Of a stretch of 64,000 nucleotides of DNA, positions 7,959 to 15,638 are shown piece after piece. Under the pieces are notes generated by a model, which was given only the letters and a program-made list of their open reading frames with translations, had not been told where the DNA came from and did not search any database. The stretch comes from Bradyrhizobium sp. Arg816 (GTDB taxonomy: Bacteria; Pseudomonadota; Alphaproteobacteria; Rhizobiales; Xanthobacteraceae): assembly GCF_029989365.1 (NCBI RefSeq), contig NZ_JAPRAQ010000008.1:62001-126000 (forward strand), given 5' to 3'. Made by a program: the position numbers and the translations under genes. Position 1 is the stretch's first letter; every line of letters starts with the position of its first letter.

Positions 7959-9410
7959 ATGGCAAGCCTGACCATCCGCAAGCTCGACGAGGGCGTCAAA
8001 ACCTATTTGCGCCTGCGCTCGGCCAGGAACCGCAGGTCGGTCGAGGAAGAGGTCCGGGTCATCCTCGGCGAGCTGATCGAGGGCCGCGAGGAGCCGCTGA
8101 CGCCGTTTGCGCTGCCGCCGGCCCAATCCACCACCTCCACGCCGCAACGGACCGGCGCCGTTCCCGAGGCGAGCGTTACCCTGATCATCGGCGGCGGTAT
8201 CGCGGCATATAAGTCGCTCGACCTGATCCGTCGGCTCAAGGAACGCCGGATCGAGGTCCGTTGCGTATTGACCAAGGCGGCGCAGCAATTCGTCACGCCG
8301 CTGGCCGTGAGCGCGCTGTCGCATGAGCGCGTCTACACTGACCTGTTCGACCCGCAGAGCGAGTTCGACGCCGGTCACATCCGTCTGGCACGCGACTGCG
8401 ACCTGATTGTCGTCGCGCCCGCGACTGCCGACCTCCTGGCGAAGATGGCCAATGGCCATGCCGACGATCTCGCCAGCGCCATCCTGCTCGCGACCAACCG
8501 CAAGGTTCTGCTGGCGCCGGCGATGAATCCGCTGATGTGGAACAACGCGGCGACGCGGCGCAACGTCACGCAGCTTCAGCGTGACGGCGTTGCGCTGATC
8601 GGCCCGAATTCCGGCGAGATGGCCGAGGCGGGCGAGGCCGGGATCGGCCGCATGTCCGAGGCGATCGAGATCGCCACTGCCGCCGAGCGCCTGCTGCGGC
8701 CGCCGGTGCCGCGACCGCTCGCCGGCAAGCGCGTGCTGATCACCGCAGGTCCCACGCACGAGCCGATCGACCCGGTGCGCTACATCGCCAACCGCTCCTC
8801 CGGCAAGCAGGGCTTCGCCATCGCCGCCGCCGCGCAGGCTGCCGGCGCCGAGGTGGTTTTGGTCAGCGGCCCGGTCGATCTCGGCGATCCCCCGGGCGTG
8901 ACGGTGAAGCGTGTAGAGTCGGCCCGGCAGATGCTGGAGCAGGTGCAGGCGGCACTTCCCGCCGACATCGCGATCTTCGCGGCCGCGGTCGCCGACTGGC
9001 GGGTCGCCAGTGAGGGCGGGCAGAAGCTGAAGAAGACCTCAGCCGGCATGCCGCCGCTTCAGCTGGTCGAGAATCCCGACATCCTCGCCACGATCTCGAA
9101 GCTGACCGACCGGCGCCCGCCGCTGGTGATCGGCTTTGCCGCCGAGACCGAGCACCTCATCGACAACGCCAAGTCCAAGCTGGCCCGCAAGGGCTGCGAC
9201 TGGATCGTCGCCAACGACGTCTCACCGGCGACCGGCGTGATGGGCGGCGACCGCAACACCGTGCATCTGATCAGTCGCAAGAATGGTGAGGAGGACGGCG
9301 AGATCGCAGTTGATTCCTGGCCGGTGATGACCAAGGAACAGGTCGCCATCGAGCTGGTCGCGCATGTCGCAAAGAGCGTGACCGACAAATCCCGGGAGCC
9401 GGCATCTTGA
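7959..9410 (+). CDS. coaBC: CoaBC with an N-terminal ribbon-helix-helix domain
   Basis: A 483-residue bifunctional enzyme of coenzyme A synthesis. The CoaB part ligates cysteine to 4'-phosphopantothenate and the flavin-dependent CoaC part decarboxylates the product. CoaC begins at about residue 72 (GGGIAAYKSLDLIRRLKE) and keeps the NPLMW-type segment (APAMNPLMWNN). CoaB follows from about 255 (GKRVLITAGPTHEPIDPVRY). Residues 1-45 (MASLTIRKLDEGVKTYLRLR, then RRSVEEEVRVIL) are not part of normal CoaBC and match the FitA/StbC/VapB ribbon-helix-helix antitoxin fold. The linker (46-70) is Pro/Thr-rich. The start is ATG 7959, behind GGAGGGG. It overlaps dut. Confidence 0.92.
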   Translation: MASLTIRKLDEGVKTYLRLRSARNRRSVEEEVRVILGELIEGREEPLTPFALPPAQSTTSTPQRTGAVPEASVTLIIGGGIAAYKSLDLIRRLKERRIEVRCVLTKAAQQFVTPLAVSALSHERVYTDLFDPQSEFDAGHIRLARDCDLIVVAPATADLLAKMANGHADDLASAILLATNRKVLLAPAMNPLMWNNAATRRNVTQLQRDGVALIGPNSGEMAEAGEAGIGRMSEAIEIATAAERLLRPPVPRPLAGKRVLITAGPTHEPIDPVRYIANRSSGKQGFAIAAAAQAAGAEVVLVSGPVDLGDPPGVTVKRVESARQMLEQVQAALPADIAIFAAAVADWRVASEGGQKLKKTSAGMPPLQLVENPDILATISKLTDRRPPLVIGFAAETEHLIDNAKSKLARKGCDWIVANDVSPATGVMGGDRNTVHLISRKNGEEDGEIAVDSWPVMTKEQVAIELVAHVAKSVTDKSREPAS

Positions 9411-9865
9411 GCACGAAAGTCACGGTCGAACTGCAGCAACTGGCCCACGCCGAAGGCCTTCCGCTGCCGGCCTATCAGACCTCCGAAGCCGCCGGCCTCG
9501 ACCTGATGGCCGCAGTTTCCGACAGCGAGCCGCTGACGCTCGCCGCCGGCCAATATGCGCTGGTGCCGACGGGTCTCGCGATCGCGCTGCCGCCCGGCCA
9601 CGAGGCGCAGGTGCGGCCGCGCTCGGGCCTTGCCGCCAAGCACGGCGTCACCGTGCTGAACTCGCCCGGCACGATCGATGCGGACTATCGCGGCGAGATC
9701 AAGGTGATCCTGATCAACCACGGCACGGCGCCCTTCGTGGTCAGGCGCGGCGAGCGCATCGCGCAGATGGTGATCGCGCCGGTGGTGCAGGCCGCGCTGG
9801 TTCCCGTGGCGACATTGTCTGCGACCGATCGCGGCGCCGGCGGCTTCGGCTCGACCGGCCGCTAA
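9407..9865 (+). CDS. dut: dUTP pyrophosphatase
   Basis: A 152-residue trimeric dUTPase that hydrolyses dUTP to dUMP, keeping uracil out of DNA and supplying dTMP synthesis. All five motifs are visible: AGLDLMA, RPRSGLAAKHG, the GTIDADYRGEIKV block with the uracil-binding segment, RIAQMVIAP, and the C-terminal RGAGGFGSTG that closes over the active site. The start is TTG 9407, overlapping the coaBC stop (TTGA), so it should depend on upstream translation. Confidence 0.96.
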   Translation: MSTKVTVELQQLAHAEGLPLPAYQTSEAAGLDLMAAVSDSEPLTLAAGQYALVPTGLAIALPPGHEAQVRPRSGLAAKHGVTVLNSPGTIDADYRGEIKVILINHGTAPFVVRRGERIAQMVIAPVVQAALVPVATLSATDRGAGGFGSTGR

Positions 9866-10055
9866 CGCACGGCAACTCCAGCCGAATCACCGCAGAACCA
9901 CGTGAACCGGGAACCGCGCGCCCGGCATTTTTGTGGGACCGCCGCTGCGTTCACGATCTGGACTCTTACCGCTGGAGTCACGGTGAGGGTATTGTCGTTT
10001 GATTCGCGCGCGACGGGGGTCGTCGCGCGCAAATCCGTGCGGTCTTGGGGCAACT

Positions 10056-12560
10056 ATGTCAGGCGTGATCGTGTCGATGCGTCGGACGCTGTTGTCGTGC
10101 ACATCGTTGGCGCGCAACGGCCTGTTGGGAGGCGCTCTCGCGGCGCTGCTGCCGGCTGCGCCGGCTGAGGCTGCCGACCTCGTCGACACACTTTCCATAA
10201 TGCTGGACTTCAACCGGCAGGAACTCGCGGTGCTGGCCACCGCGCTCGCGCTGCTCGGCTTCTCGGTCGTGGCCGCGATCCTGTTGATGCGCACGCGCGT
10301 GCGCACGGCGAACAACGAGGCGCGGCTGCGCGCGCGGATCGGCGAACTGCAACTCCAGTCCGATCGCTTCGGCGCGCTGCTGTTCGCCGAGCCGCAGATC
10401 CTGATCTCCTGGCCGGCCGGCGACAATCGCGCGCAGATTTCCGGCGACATCTCCATGGTGCTACCGCGCGATTCCTCCCCCCAGCGCGTCCTGGCGTTCG
10501 GAACGTGGCTGCCGCCAGAACCCGCGCTCCAAATGGATCACGCGGTCGATGCGCTACGTGACCGCGGCGACGGGTTCCAGCTGACGCTGACCACCGCGCA
10601 CGGCCACACGCTGGAGGCCATCGGCCGCGCCATCGGCGGCCAGGCCATCGTCAGGATTCGCGAACTCTCCGGACTCCGGCGCGATTTGGCCGAGACCAAT
10701 CTGCGTTACAAGGCCCTCGCCGACGAGACCGAGATGCTGCGCGGCTTTGCCGCCGCCGCACCCTGGCCGATCTGGGCCAAGGCCGAGAACGGCGCGCTGA
10801 CCTACGCCAATCCGGCCTATGTGCGCGCGACCGAGGCAAGCAGCGTCACCGACGCCCAGCAGCGCAAGCTCGAGCTGCTCGACAGTGCCGACCGGACCGC
10901 GATGGACCGGGGCCTGAAGGACGCGGCCAGTTTCACCTCGCGGCTGCCGATCGTGATCGGCGGCGAGCGGCGCATCTACGACGTGCGCGCGGTCAATGTC
11001 GGCAGCGGCAATGTCGGCGTCGCCATCGATGCCAGCGAGGCGGATACGCTGAGCTCGGCGCTGGTGCGGATGGCGGAAGCGCATCGGCGCACGCTGGACC
11101 AGCTCTCCTCCGGCGTTGCCGTGTTCGACGGCCACCGCCGGCTCGCCTTCTACAACGATTCCTACCGCCGGCTGTGGGACCTCGACCGCACCTTCCTAGA
11201 CGCCGACCCAGACGATTCAAGCGTACTCGACCAGCTCCGCGCTGCGCGCAAATTGCCGGAGCAGCCGGACTTCCGTGCCTGGAAGGCCAAGCTGCACGAG
11301 GCCTATCGCGCGGTCGAGACCGCCAAGGACACCTGGTACCTGCCCGACGGCCGCGCGCTCTCCGTCGTCACCACGCCGAATCCGGAAGGCGGCGTCACCT
11401 ATCTGTTCGACGACGTCACCGAAAGCCTCGAGCTCGCCCGCCGCTTCGACGGCATGATCCGCGTCCAGCGCGAGACGCTGGACAGCCTCGCCGAGGGCGT
11501 CGCGGTGTTCGGCAGCAACGGCAGGGCGCAGCTGTTCAACCCGGCCTTCGTCCGGATGTGGAAGCTGTCGAGCGACGCCATGCGCGACGAGCCGCACATC
11601 CAGACGGTCGAAGGCTGGTGCCATCAGCTGTTCGACGACCCGCAAGTCTGGCGGCAGATCCGCGAGGCCGTCACCTCGATCGAGAGCCGCGCCGACGTGC
11701 CGCTGAAGCTCGAGCGCAAGGACGGCAGCGTGCTCGACGGCATGATCCGTCCGCTGCATGACGGCGCCACCATGCTGACGTTCCAGGACATCACCGACAC
11801 CGAGAATGTCGAGCGTGCGCTGCGCGAGCGCAACGAGGCATTGGAGGCCGCGGACCAGATGAAGGTGGATTTCGTCCACCACGTCTCCTACGAGCTGCGC
11901 TCGCCGCTCACCACCATCATCGGATTCGCACATTTCCTCAGCGATCCCTCGACCGGGCCGCTGACGCCGAAACAGGCCGAATATCTCGACTACGTCACCA
12001 AATCCACCAACGCCCTGCTGGCGCTGACCAACAACATCCTGGATCTCGCCACGATCGACGCCGGCGCCATGAAGCTGGAACTCGGCCCGGTCGACGTCAG
12101 CAAGGCCATCGAGCTCGCCGCCGAGGGCATCCAGGACCGCCTCGCCACCGATCGCATCCGCCTCAAGGTCGAGATCGCGCCCGACATCGGCAGCTTCGTC
12201 GGCGACGAGAAGCGCGTGGTGCAGGTGCTCTATAACCTCCTCGCCAACGCAGTCGGGTTTTCTCCACAGGATTCCACCGTCGGCATCAGCGCGCGCCGCA
12301 CCGAACGCAGCGTGGTCTTCACTGTGACAGATTCCGGGCCTGGAATACCTGCCGACATGAAGGACAAGGTGTTCAACTGGTTTGAAAGCCGCTCGCAGGG
12401 GTCGCGTCATCGCGGCGCCGGGCTCGGCCTGTCGCTGGTGCGCTCCTTCGTCGAGCTGCATGGCGGCAAGGTGCGGGTGGATTCGATCGTGGGCAGGGGC
12501 ACGGTCGTGATCTGCGACTTCCCGACCGACCAGGCGGCGCATCGCGACGCCGCCGAATGA
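10056..12560 (+). CDS. divL: DivL-type PAS sensor kinase with Tyr in the H-box
   Basis: An 834-residue membrane protein with an N-terminal signal or anchor followed by a second hydrophobic segment (LAVLATALALLGFSVVAAIL). PAS-like domains cover about residues 220-580. The kinase core comes next: H-box-like FVHHVSYELRSPL, N-box LYNLLANAVGFS, then DSGPGIP and GAGLGLSLVRS. The phospho-acceptor position is Tyr612 instead of His, the hallmark of Caulobacter DivL, a regulator of the CckA-CtrA cell-cycle pathway. ATG 10056 is preferred over the in-frame TTG 9999. It overlaps tsaE by four bases. The order divL-tsaE-amgK-murU-addB-addA is one I recall from other alphaproteobacteria. Confidence 0.85.
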   Translation: MSGVIVSMRRTLLSCTSLARNGLLGGALAALLPAAPAEAADLVDTLSIMLDFNRQELAVLATALALLGFSVVAAILLMRTRVRTANNEARLRARIGELQLQSDRFGALLFAEPQILISWPAGDNRAQISGDISMVLPRDSSPQRVLAFGTWLPPEPALQMDHAVDALRDRGDGFQLTLTTAHGHTLEAIGRAIGGQAIVRIRELSGLRRDLAETNLRYKALADETEMLRGFAAAAPWPIWAKAENGALTYANPAYVRATEASSVTDAQQRKLELLDSADRTAMDRGLKDAASFTSRLPIVIGGERRIYDVRAVNVGSGNVGVAIDASEADTLSSALVRMAEAHRRTLDQLSSGVAVFDGHRRLAFYNDSYRRLWDLDRTFLDADPDDSSVLDQLRAARKLPEQPDFRAWKAKLHEAYRAVETAKDTWYLPDGRALSVVTTPNPEGGVTYLFDDVTESLELARRFDGMIRVQRETLDSLAEGVAVFGSNGRAQLFNPAFVRMWKLSSDAMRDEPHIQTVEGWCHQLFDDPQVWRQIREAVTSIESRADVPLKLERKDGSVLDGMIRPLHDGATMLTFQDITDTENVERALRERNEALEAADQMKVDFVHHVSYELRSPLTTIIGFAHFLSDPSTGPLTPKQAEYLDYVTKSTNALLALTNNILDLATIDAGAMKLELGPVDVSKAIELAAEGIQDRLATDRIRLKVEIAPDIGSFVGDEKRVVQVLYNLLANAVGFSPQDSTVGISARRTERSVVFTVTDSGPGIPADMKDKVFNWFESRSQGSRHRGAGLGLSLVRSFVELHGGKVRVDSIVGRGTVVICDFPTDQAAHRDAAE

Positions 12561-14137
12561 CTGAACCGACCACATTCTCCGTCGCGCTTGTCAACGAGAC
12601 GGCCACCGCACAATTGATGGCCGACCTCGCGTTGCTGGTCGGCCCCGGCGACGTCATCACCCTCACCGGCGATCTCGGCGCGGGCAAGACTGCGGCTGCG
12701 CGCGCCATGATCCGCTATCTCGCCGGCGACGAGGCGCTGGAAGTCCCGAGCCCGACCTTCACGCTGGTGCAGGGTTACGAGCTGCCGCCGTTTCCGGCGA
12801 TGCATGCCGATCTCTACCGCGTCGAGGACGAGAGCGAGCTGGAGGAGATCGGCCTGTCGCCGCTTCCCGATGCCACGCTCGTCCTGATCGAATGGCCGGA
12901 ACGCGCACCGTCGGCGATGCCGGAAGACCGCATCGACATCGCGCTGACGCACCGGCCGGCGCTGGGCTCGAATGCGCGCGCCGCCGACATCACGGGTTAC
13001 GGCAAGGCCGCCGCGCAAGTCGCGCGGCTGAAGGCGCTGCGGGAATTCCTCGAGGCATCCGGCTACATGGATGCAACGCGCAAGCGCATGCCCGGCGATG
13101 CCTCGACCCGCTCCTATGCGCGACTGCTGCGCGACGACGAGATCGTCATCCTCATGAACTTTCCGCAGCGGCCCGACGGCGCTGCGATGTACAACGGAAA
13201 ATCCTACAGCGCGGCGGTGCATCTCGCCGAGAACGTAAAGCCCTTCGTCGCCATCGACGAGGGCCTGCGCGCGCAAGGCATCTCCGCGCCCGCGATCCAT
13301 CATTCCGATCTCGACCACGGCTTCCTGATCACCGAAGATTTCGGCAGCGAAGGCGTGATCGAAGGCGATCCGCCGCGCCCGATTCCCGAGCGCTACGAGA
13401 CCGCAACCGACGTGCTGGCCGCGCTGCATCGCACGACGCTGCCGGAAACACTGCCGCTGGCGAGCCAGACCTACGCTATTCCGGTGTTCGACACCGAAGC
13501 ACTCTTGATCGAAATCGGGTTGATGCCGGAATGGTATCTGCCCGACCGCAATGCGCCGCTGAGCGACGAGAAGCGCGCGGAGTTTTTCGCAATGTGGCGC
13601 GAGCTGCTGAGGAAGCCGCTGGCCGCGCCGAGGACGTGGATCATCCGCGACTTCCACTCGCCCAATCTGATCTGGCTCGGGATGCGCACCGGTATCGAAC
13701 GCGTCGGTGTGATCGACTTCCAGGACACCGTGCTCGGACCGCAATCCTACGACGTGGTGTCGCTGCTCCAGGACGCCCGCATCGATGTCCCTGAGAACAT
13801 CGAGCTGACGCTGCTGTCGCGCTACATCAAGGCGCGGCGCGCGAGCGATGCGAGCTTCGATGCGGCGGGCTTTGCGGAACTCTACGCGATCATGTCGGCG
13901 CAGCGGAACACGCGCCTGCTCGGCACCTTCGCCCGCCTCAACCGCCGCGACGGTAAGCCGCATTATCTGCGCCACCAGCCGCGGATCTGGACCTACCTCC
14001 AGCGCTCGCTGGCACATCCCGCGCTGGTTCACCTGCGCGACTGGTATCTCGCCAACGTCCCGCCGCCCCAAGGGACGTCCCAAGGGGCGTCCCAAGAGCC
14101 GTCCGAAGAGCAGCCTGAAGGGCAGCCCCAAGCCTGA
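12557..14137 (+). CDS. tsaE: TsaE-AmgK fusion: tRNA t6A ATPase subunit plus cell-wall sugar kinase
   Basis: A 526-residue two-domain protein. Residues 1-150 are TsaE (YjeE), the ATPase partner of TsaBD in t6A37 tRNA modification, with the P-loop LTGDLGAGKTAAARA, PSPTFTLVQGYE and HADLYR. Residues about 165-500 form an aminoglycoside-phosphotransferase-fold kinase with IIRDFHSPNLIWL as catalytic loop and GVIDFQD as metal site. This matches AmgK, which phosphorylates MurNAc/GlcNAc at the anomeric carbon in peptidoglycan recycling. The MurU-like gene 560 bases downstream would use its product. The tail (about 500-526) is a Pro/Gln/Ser-rich repeat (QGTSQGASQEPSEEQPEGQP). Confidence 0.88.
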   Translation: MTEPTTFSVALVNETATAQLMADLALLVGPGDVITLTGDLGAGKTAAARAMIRYLAGDEALEVPSPTFTLVQGYELPPFPAMHADLYRVEDESELEEIGLSPLPDATLVLIEWPERAPSAMPEDRIDIALTHRPALGSNARAADITGYGKAAAQVARLKALREFLEASGYMDATRKRMPGDASTRSYARLLRDDEIVILMNFPQRPDGAAMYNGKSYSAAVHLAENVKPFVAIDEGLRAQGISAPAIHHSDLDHGFLITEDFGSEGVIEGDPPRPIPERYETATDVLAALHRTTLPETLPLASQTYAIPVFDTEALLIEIGLMPEWYLPDRNAPLSDEKRAEFFAMWRELLRKPLAAPRTWIIRDFHSPNLIWLGMRTGIERVGVIDFQDTVLGPQSYDVVSLLQDARIDVPENIELTLLSRYIKARRASDASFDAAGFAELYAIMSAQRNTRLLGTFARLNRRDGKPHYLRHQPRIWTYLQRSLAHPALVHLRDWYLANVPPPQGTSQGASQEPSEEQPEGQPQA

Positions 14138-14226
14138 TTCGCGGCCCGATTTACCGCCTGTTAGCCGTCGCATCGGTATCATCGCCCGCAGGCAGCCGGA
14201 CAAGGACGGGGCTGGAGCAAGGGCAG

Positions 14227-14544
14227 ATGGCGGTCAAGACGGACCATCGTGGCAACAGCCGGGTTGTTTTCGAGCGCGGGATCCCGGCCCAGATGATGGG
14301 GATCGACGGCACCTGGCGGCGCGAGTGCACCATGGAGGACGTCTCCGAGAGTGGCGCCAAGCTGACCATCGACGGCTCGGTCGAAGGCCTGCATCTGAAG
14401 GAATTTTTTCTCCTGCTGTCGTCCACCGGACTTGCGTACCGGCGCTGTGAGCTGGCGTGGGTCAATGGCGACCAGATCGGCGTCAATTTTCTCAAGCTCG
14501 GCGACAAGAAGAAAAAGGCGCGATCCACACCCGTCGGGGCGTGA
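14227..14544 (+). CDS. PilZ domain protein
   Basis: A 105-residue single-domain PilZ protein, a family that binds cyclic di-GMP. The RxxxR motif is visible at residues 8-12 (RGNSR) and the D/NxSxxG motif follows as EDVSESGAKL, so ligand binding is plausible. ATG 14227 follows a purine-rich GCAAGGGCAG stretch. It sits between the amgK and murU genes without belonging to that pathway. Target unknown. Confidence 0.8.
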   Translation: MAVKTDHRGNSRVVFERGIPAQMMGIDGTWRRECTMEDVSESGAKLTIDGSVEGLHLKEFFLLLSSTGLAYRRCELAWVNGDQIGVNFLKLGDKKKKARSTPVGA

Positions 14545-14699
14545 GGGCAACACCCGTCGCACAACCGTCACGGCAGGTGGTTAAGGCGGTTAAGACGCGG
14601 TGCGGCCAATTGCGGTCCGTGTTAGGATTGCTGCGTACGCGAACTTCAAAAGTTCTTAAGTCCAGGATTCCGGGAAAGACGAGTCTGAGAAAGCGAACG

Positions 14700-15422
14700 A
14701 TGTCCGTCAAGCCGACCAAAGCCATGGTGCTCGCCGCGGGGTTCGGGCTGCGCATGCGTCCGTTGACGGAGAAGATGCCGAAGCCGCTCGTGCCGGTGGC
14801 CGGCCAGCCGCTGCTGGACCACGTGCTCGACAAGCTCGGCGACGCCGGCGTGACCGAGGCGATCGTCAATGTGCACTATCTGCCGGACCAGATCATCAAC
14901 CACACCGCATCCCGCCAGCATCCGCGCGTAACCATCTCGGACGAGCGCGACCAGGTGCTCGGCACCGGTGGTGGCGTGGTCAAGGCGCTGCCGCTGCTCG
15001 GCGACGCGCCGTTCTTCCATGTCAATTCCGACACGCTGTGGATCGACGGCGTGCGCTCGAACCTGGCGCGGCTTGCGGAAAACTTCGACCCTGAGCGCAT
15101 GGACATCCTGCTCTTGATGGCGCCGACAGCGACCAGCATCGGCTATAGCGGCCGCGGCGATTACGGCATGCTGCCCGACGGTGCCCTGCGCAAGCGCAAG
15201 GAAAAAGAGGTCGTTCCGTTCGTCTATGCCGGCGCGGCGATCCTGTCGCCGACGATCTTCGAAGGCGCGCCGCAGGGCGAGTTCTCGCTGACAAAAATGT
15301 TCGACCGCGCCAACGAGCAGGAGCGCCTGTTCGGCCTCCGCCTCGACGGCGTCTGGATGCATGTCGGCACGCCCGATGCCGTGCACGCGGCGGAAGAGGC
15401 GTTCCTGGAGAGCGTGGCGTAA
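14700..15422 (+). CDS. murU: MurU-like sugar-phosphate nucleotidyltransferase
   Basis: A 240-residue nucleotidyltransferase with the N-terminal signature MVLAAGFGLRMRPLTEKMPKP (20 residues from V). Next come DHVLDKLGDAGV, the GTGGGVVKALPLL loop and the HVNSDTLW metal site. MurU makes UDP-MurNAc from MurNAc-1-phosphate, bypassing de novo synthesis. The nearby AmgK domain supplies that substrate, which supports MurU over glucose-1-phosphate transferases. ATG 14700 is the start; the longer reading frame to 14457 overlaps pilZ and is not credible. Confidence 0.82.
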   Translation: MSVKPTKAMVLAAGFGLRMRPLTEKMPKPLVPVAGQPLLDHVLDKLGDAGVTEAIVNVHYLPDQIINHTASRQHPRVTISDERDQVLGTGGGVVKALPLLGDAPFFHVNSDTLWIDGVRSNLARLAENFDPERMDILLLMAPTATSIGYSGRGDYGMLPDGALRKRKEKEVVPFVYAGAAILSPTIFEGAPQGEFSLTKMFDRANEQERLFGLRLDGVWMHVGTPDAVHAAEEAFLESVA

Positions 15423-15440
15423 GGCTGCTCCAATCACAGT

Positions 15441-15534
15441 GCCGTAGGGTGGACAAAGGCGCCCTTGCGCCGTGCCCACCATCTCTCTCGATCGCAAAAA
15501 TGCGCGGGCACGCTCGCTTTGCCCACCCTACGGC
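15441..15534. repeat. Palindromic intergenic repeat, family C
   Basis: Outer arms GCCGTAGGGTGG (15441-15452) and CCACCCTACGGC (15523-15534) are perfect inverted repeats. Inner GGGCACG/CGTGCCC pieces repeat the theme. It is located between murU and addB. A single copy is present in the window. Confidence 0.8.
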
Positions 15535-15614
15535 ACCGGCGCCAACCTCGCGAACAGCGGGGAAAGACCCCGCCGCGCCCCATGACCATTTGAATCCGCG
15601 TCCCTATATTGGCG

Positions 15615-15632
15615 CCTGATTCCCGAATCAGG
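15615..15632. promoter_or_regulatory. Perfect 8-base palindrome directly before addB
   Basis: CCTGATTC-CC-GAATCAGG ends six bases before the addB ATG. It could be an operator or an RNA hairpin next to the ribosome-binding region. No regulator is identified. Confidence 0.3.
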
Positions 15633-15638
15633 CAGCCC

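Noticed and set aside
6186..8759. 857-codon open frame on the minus strand opposite ubiB and coaBC
   Set aside because: It lies opposite two clear conserved genes, has no domain and no ribosome site; long antisense frames are a by-product of high G+C.
12407..14203. 598-codon minus-strand frame opposite the TsaE-AmgK gene
   Set aside because: The translation is Arg/His/Gly-rich with no family features; the plus strand codes for recognised domains.
14457..14699. Longer N-terminus for the MurU-like gene
   Set aside because: It overlaps pilZ in another frame and precedes a canonical nucleotidyltransferase start.
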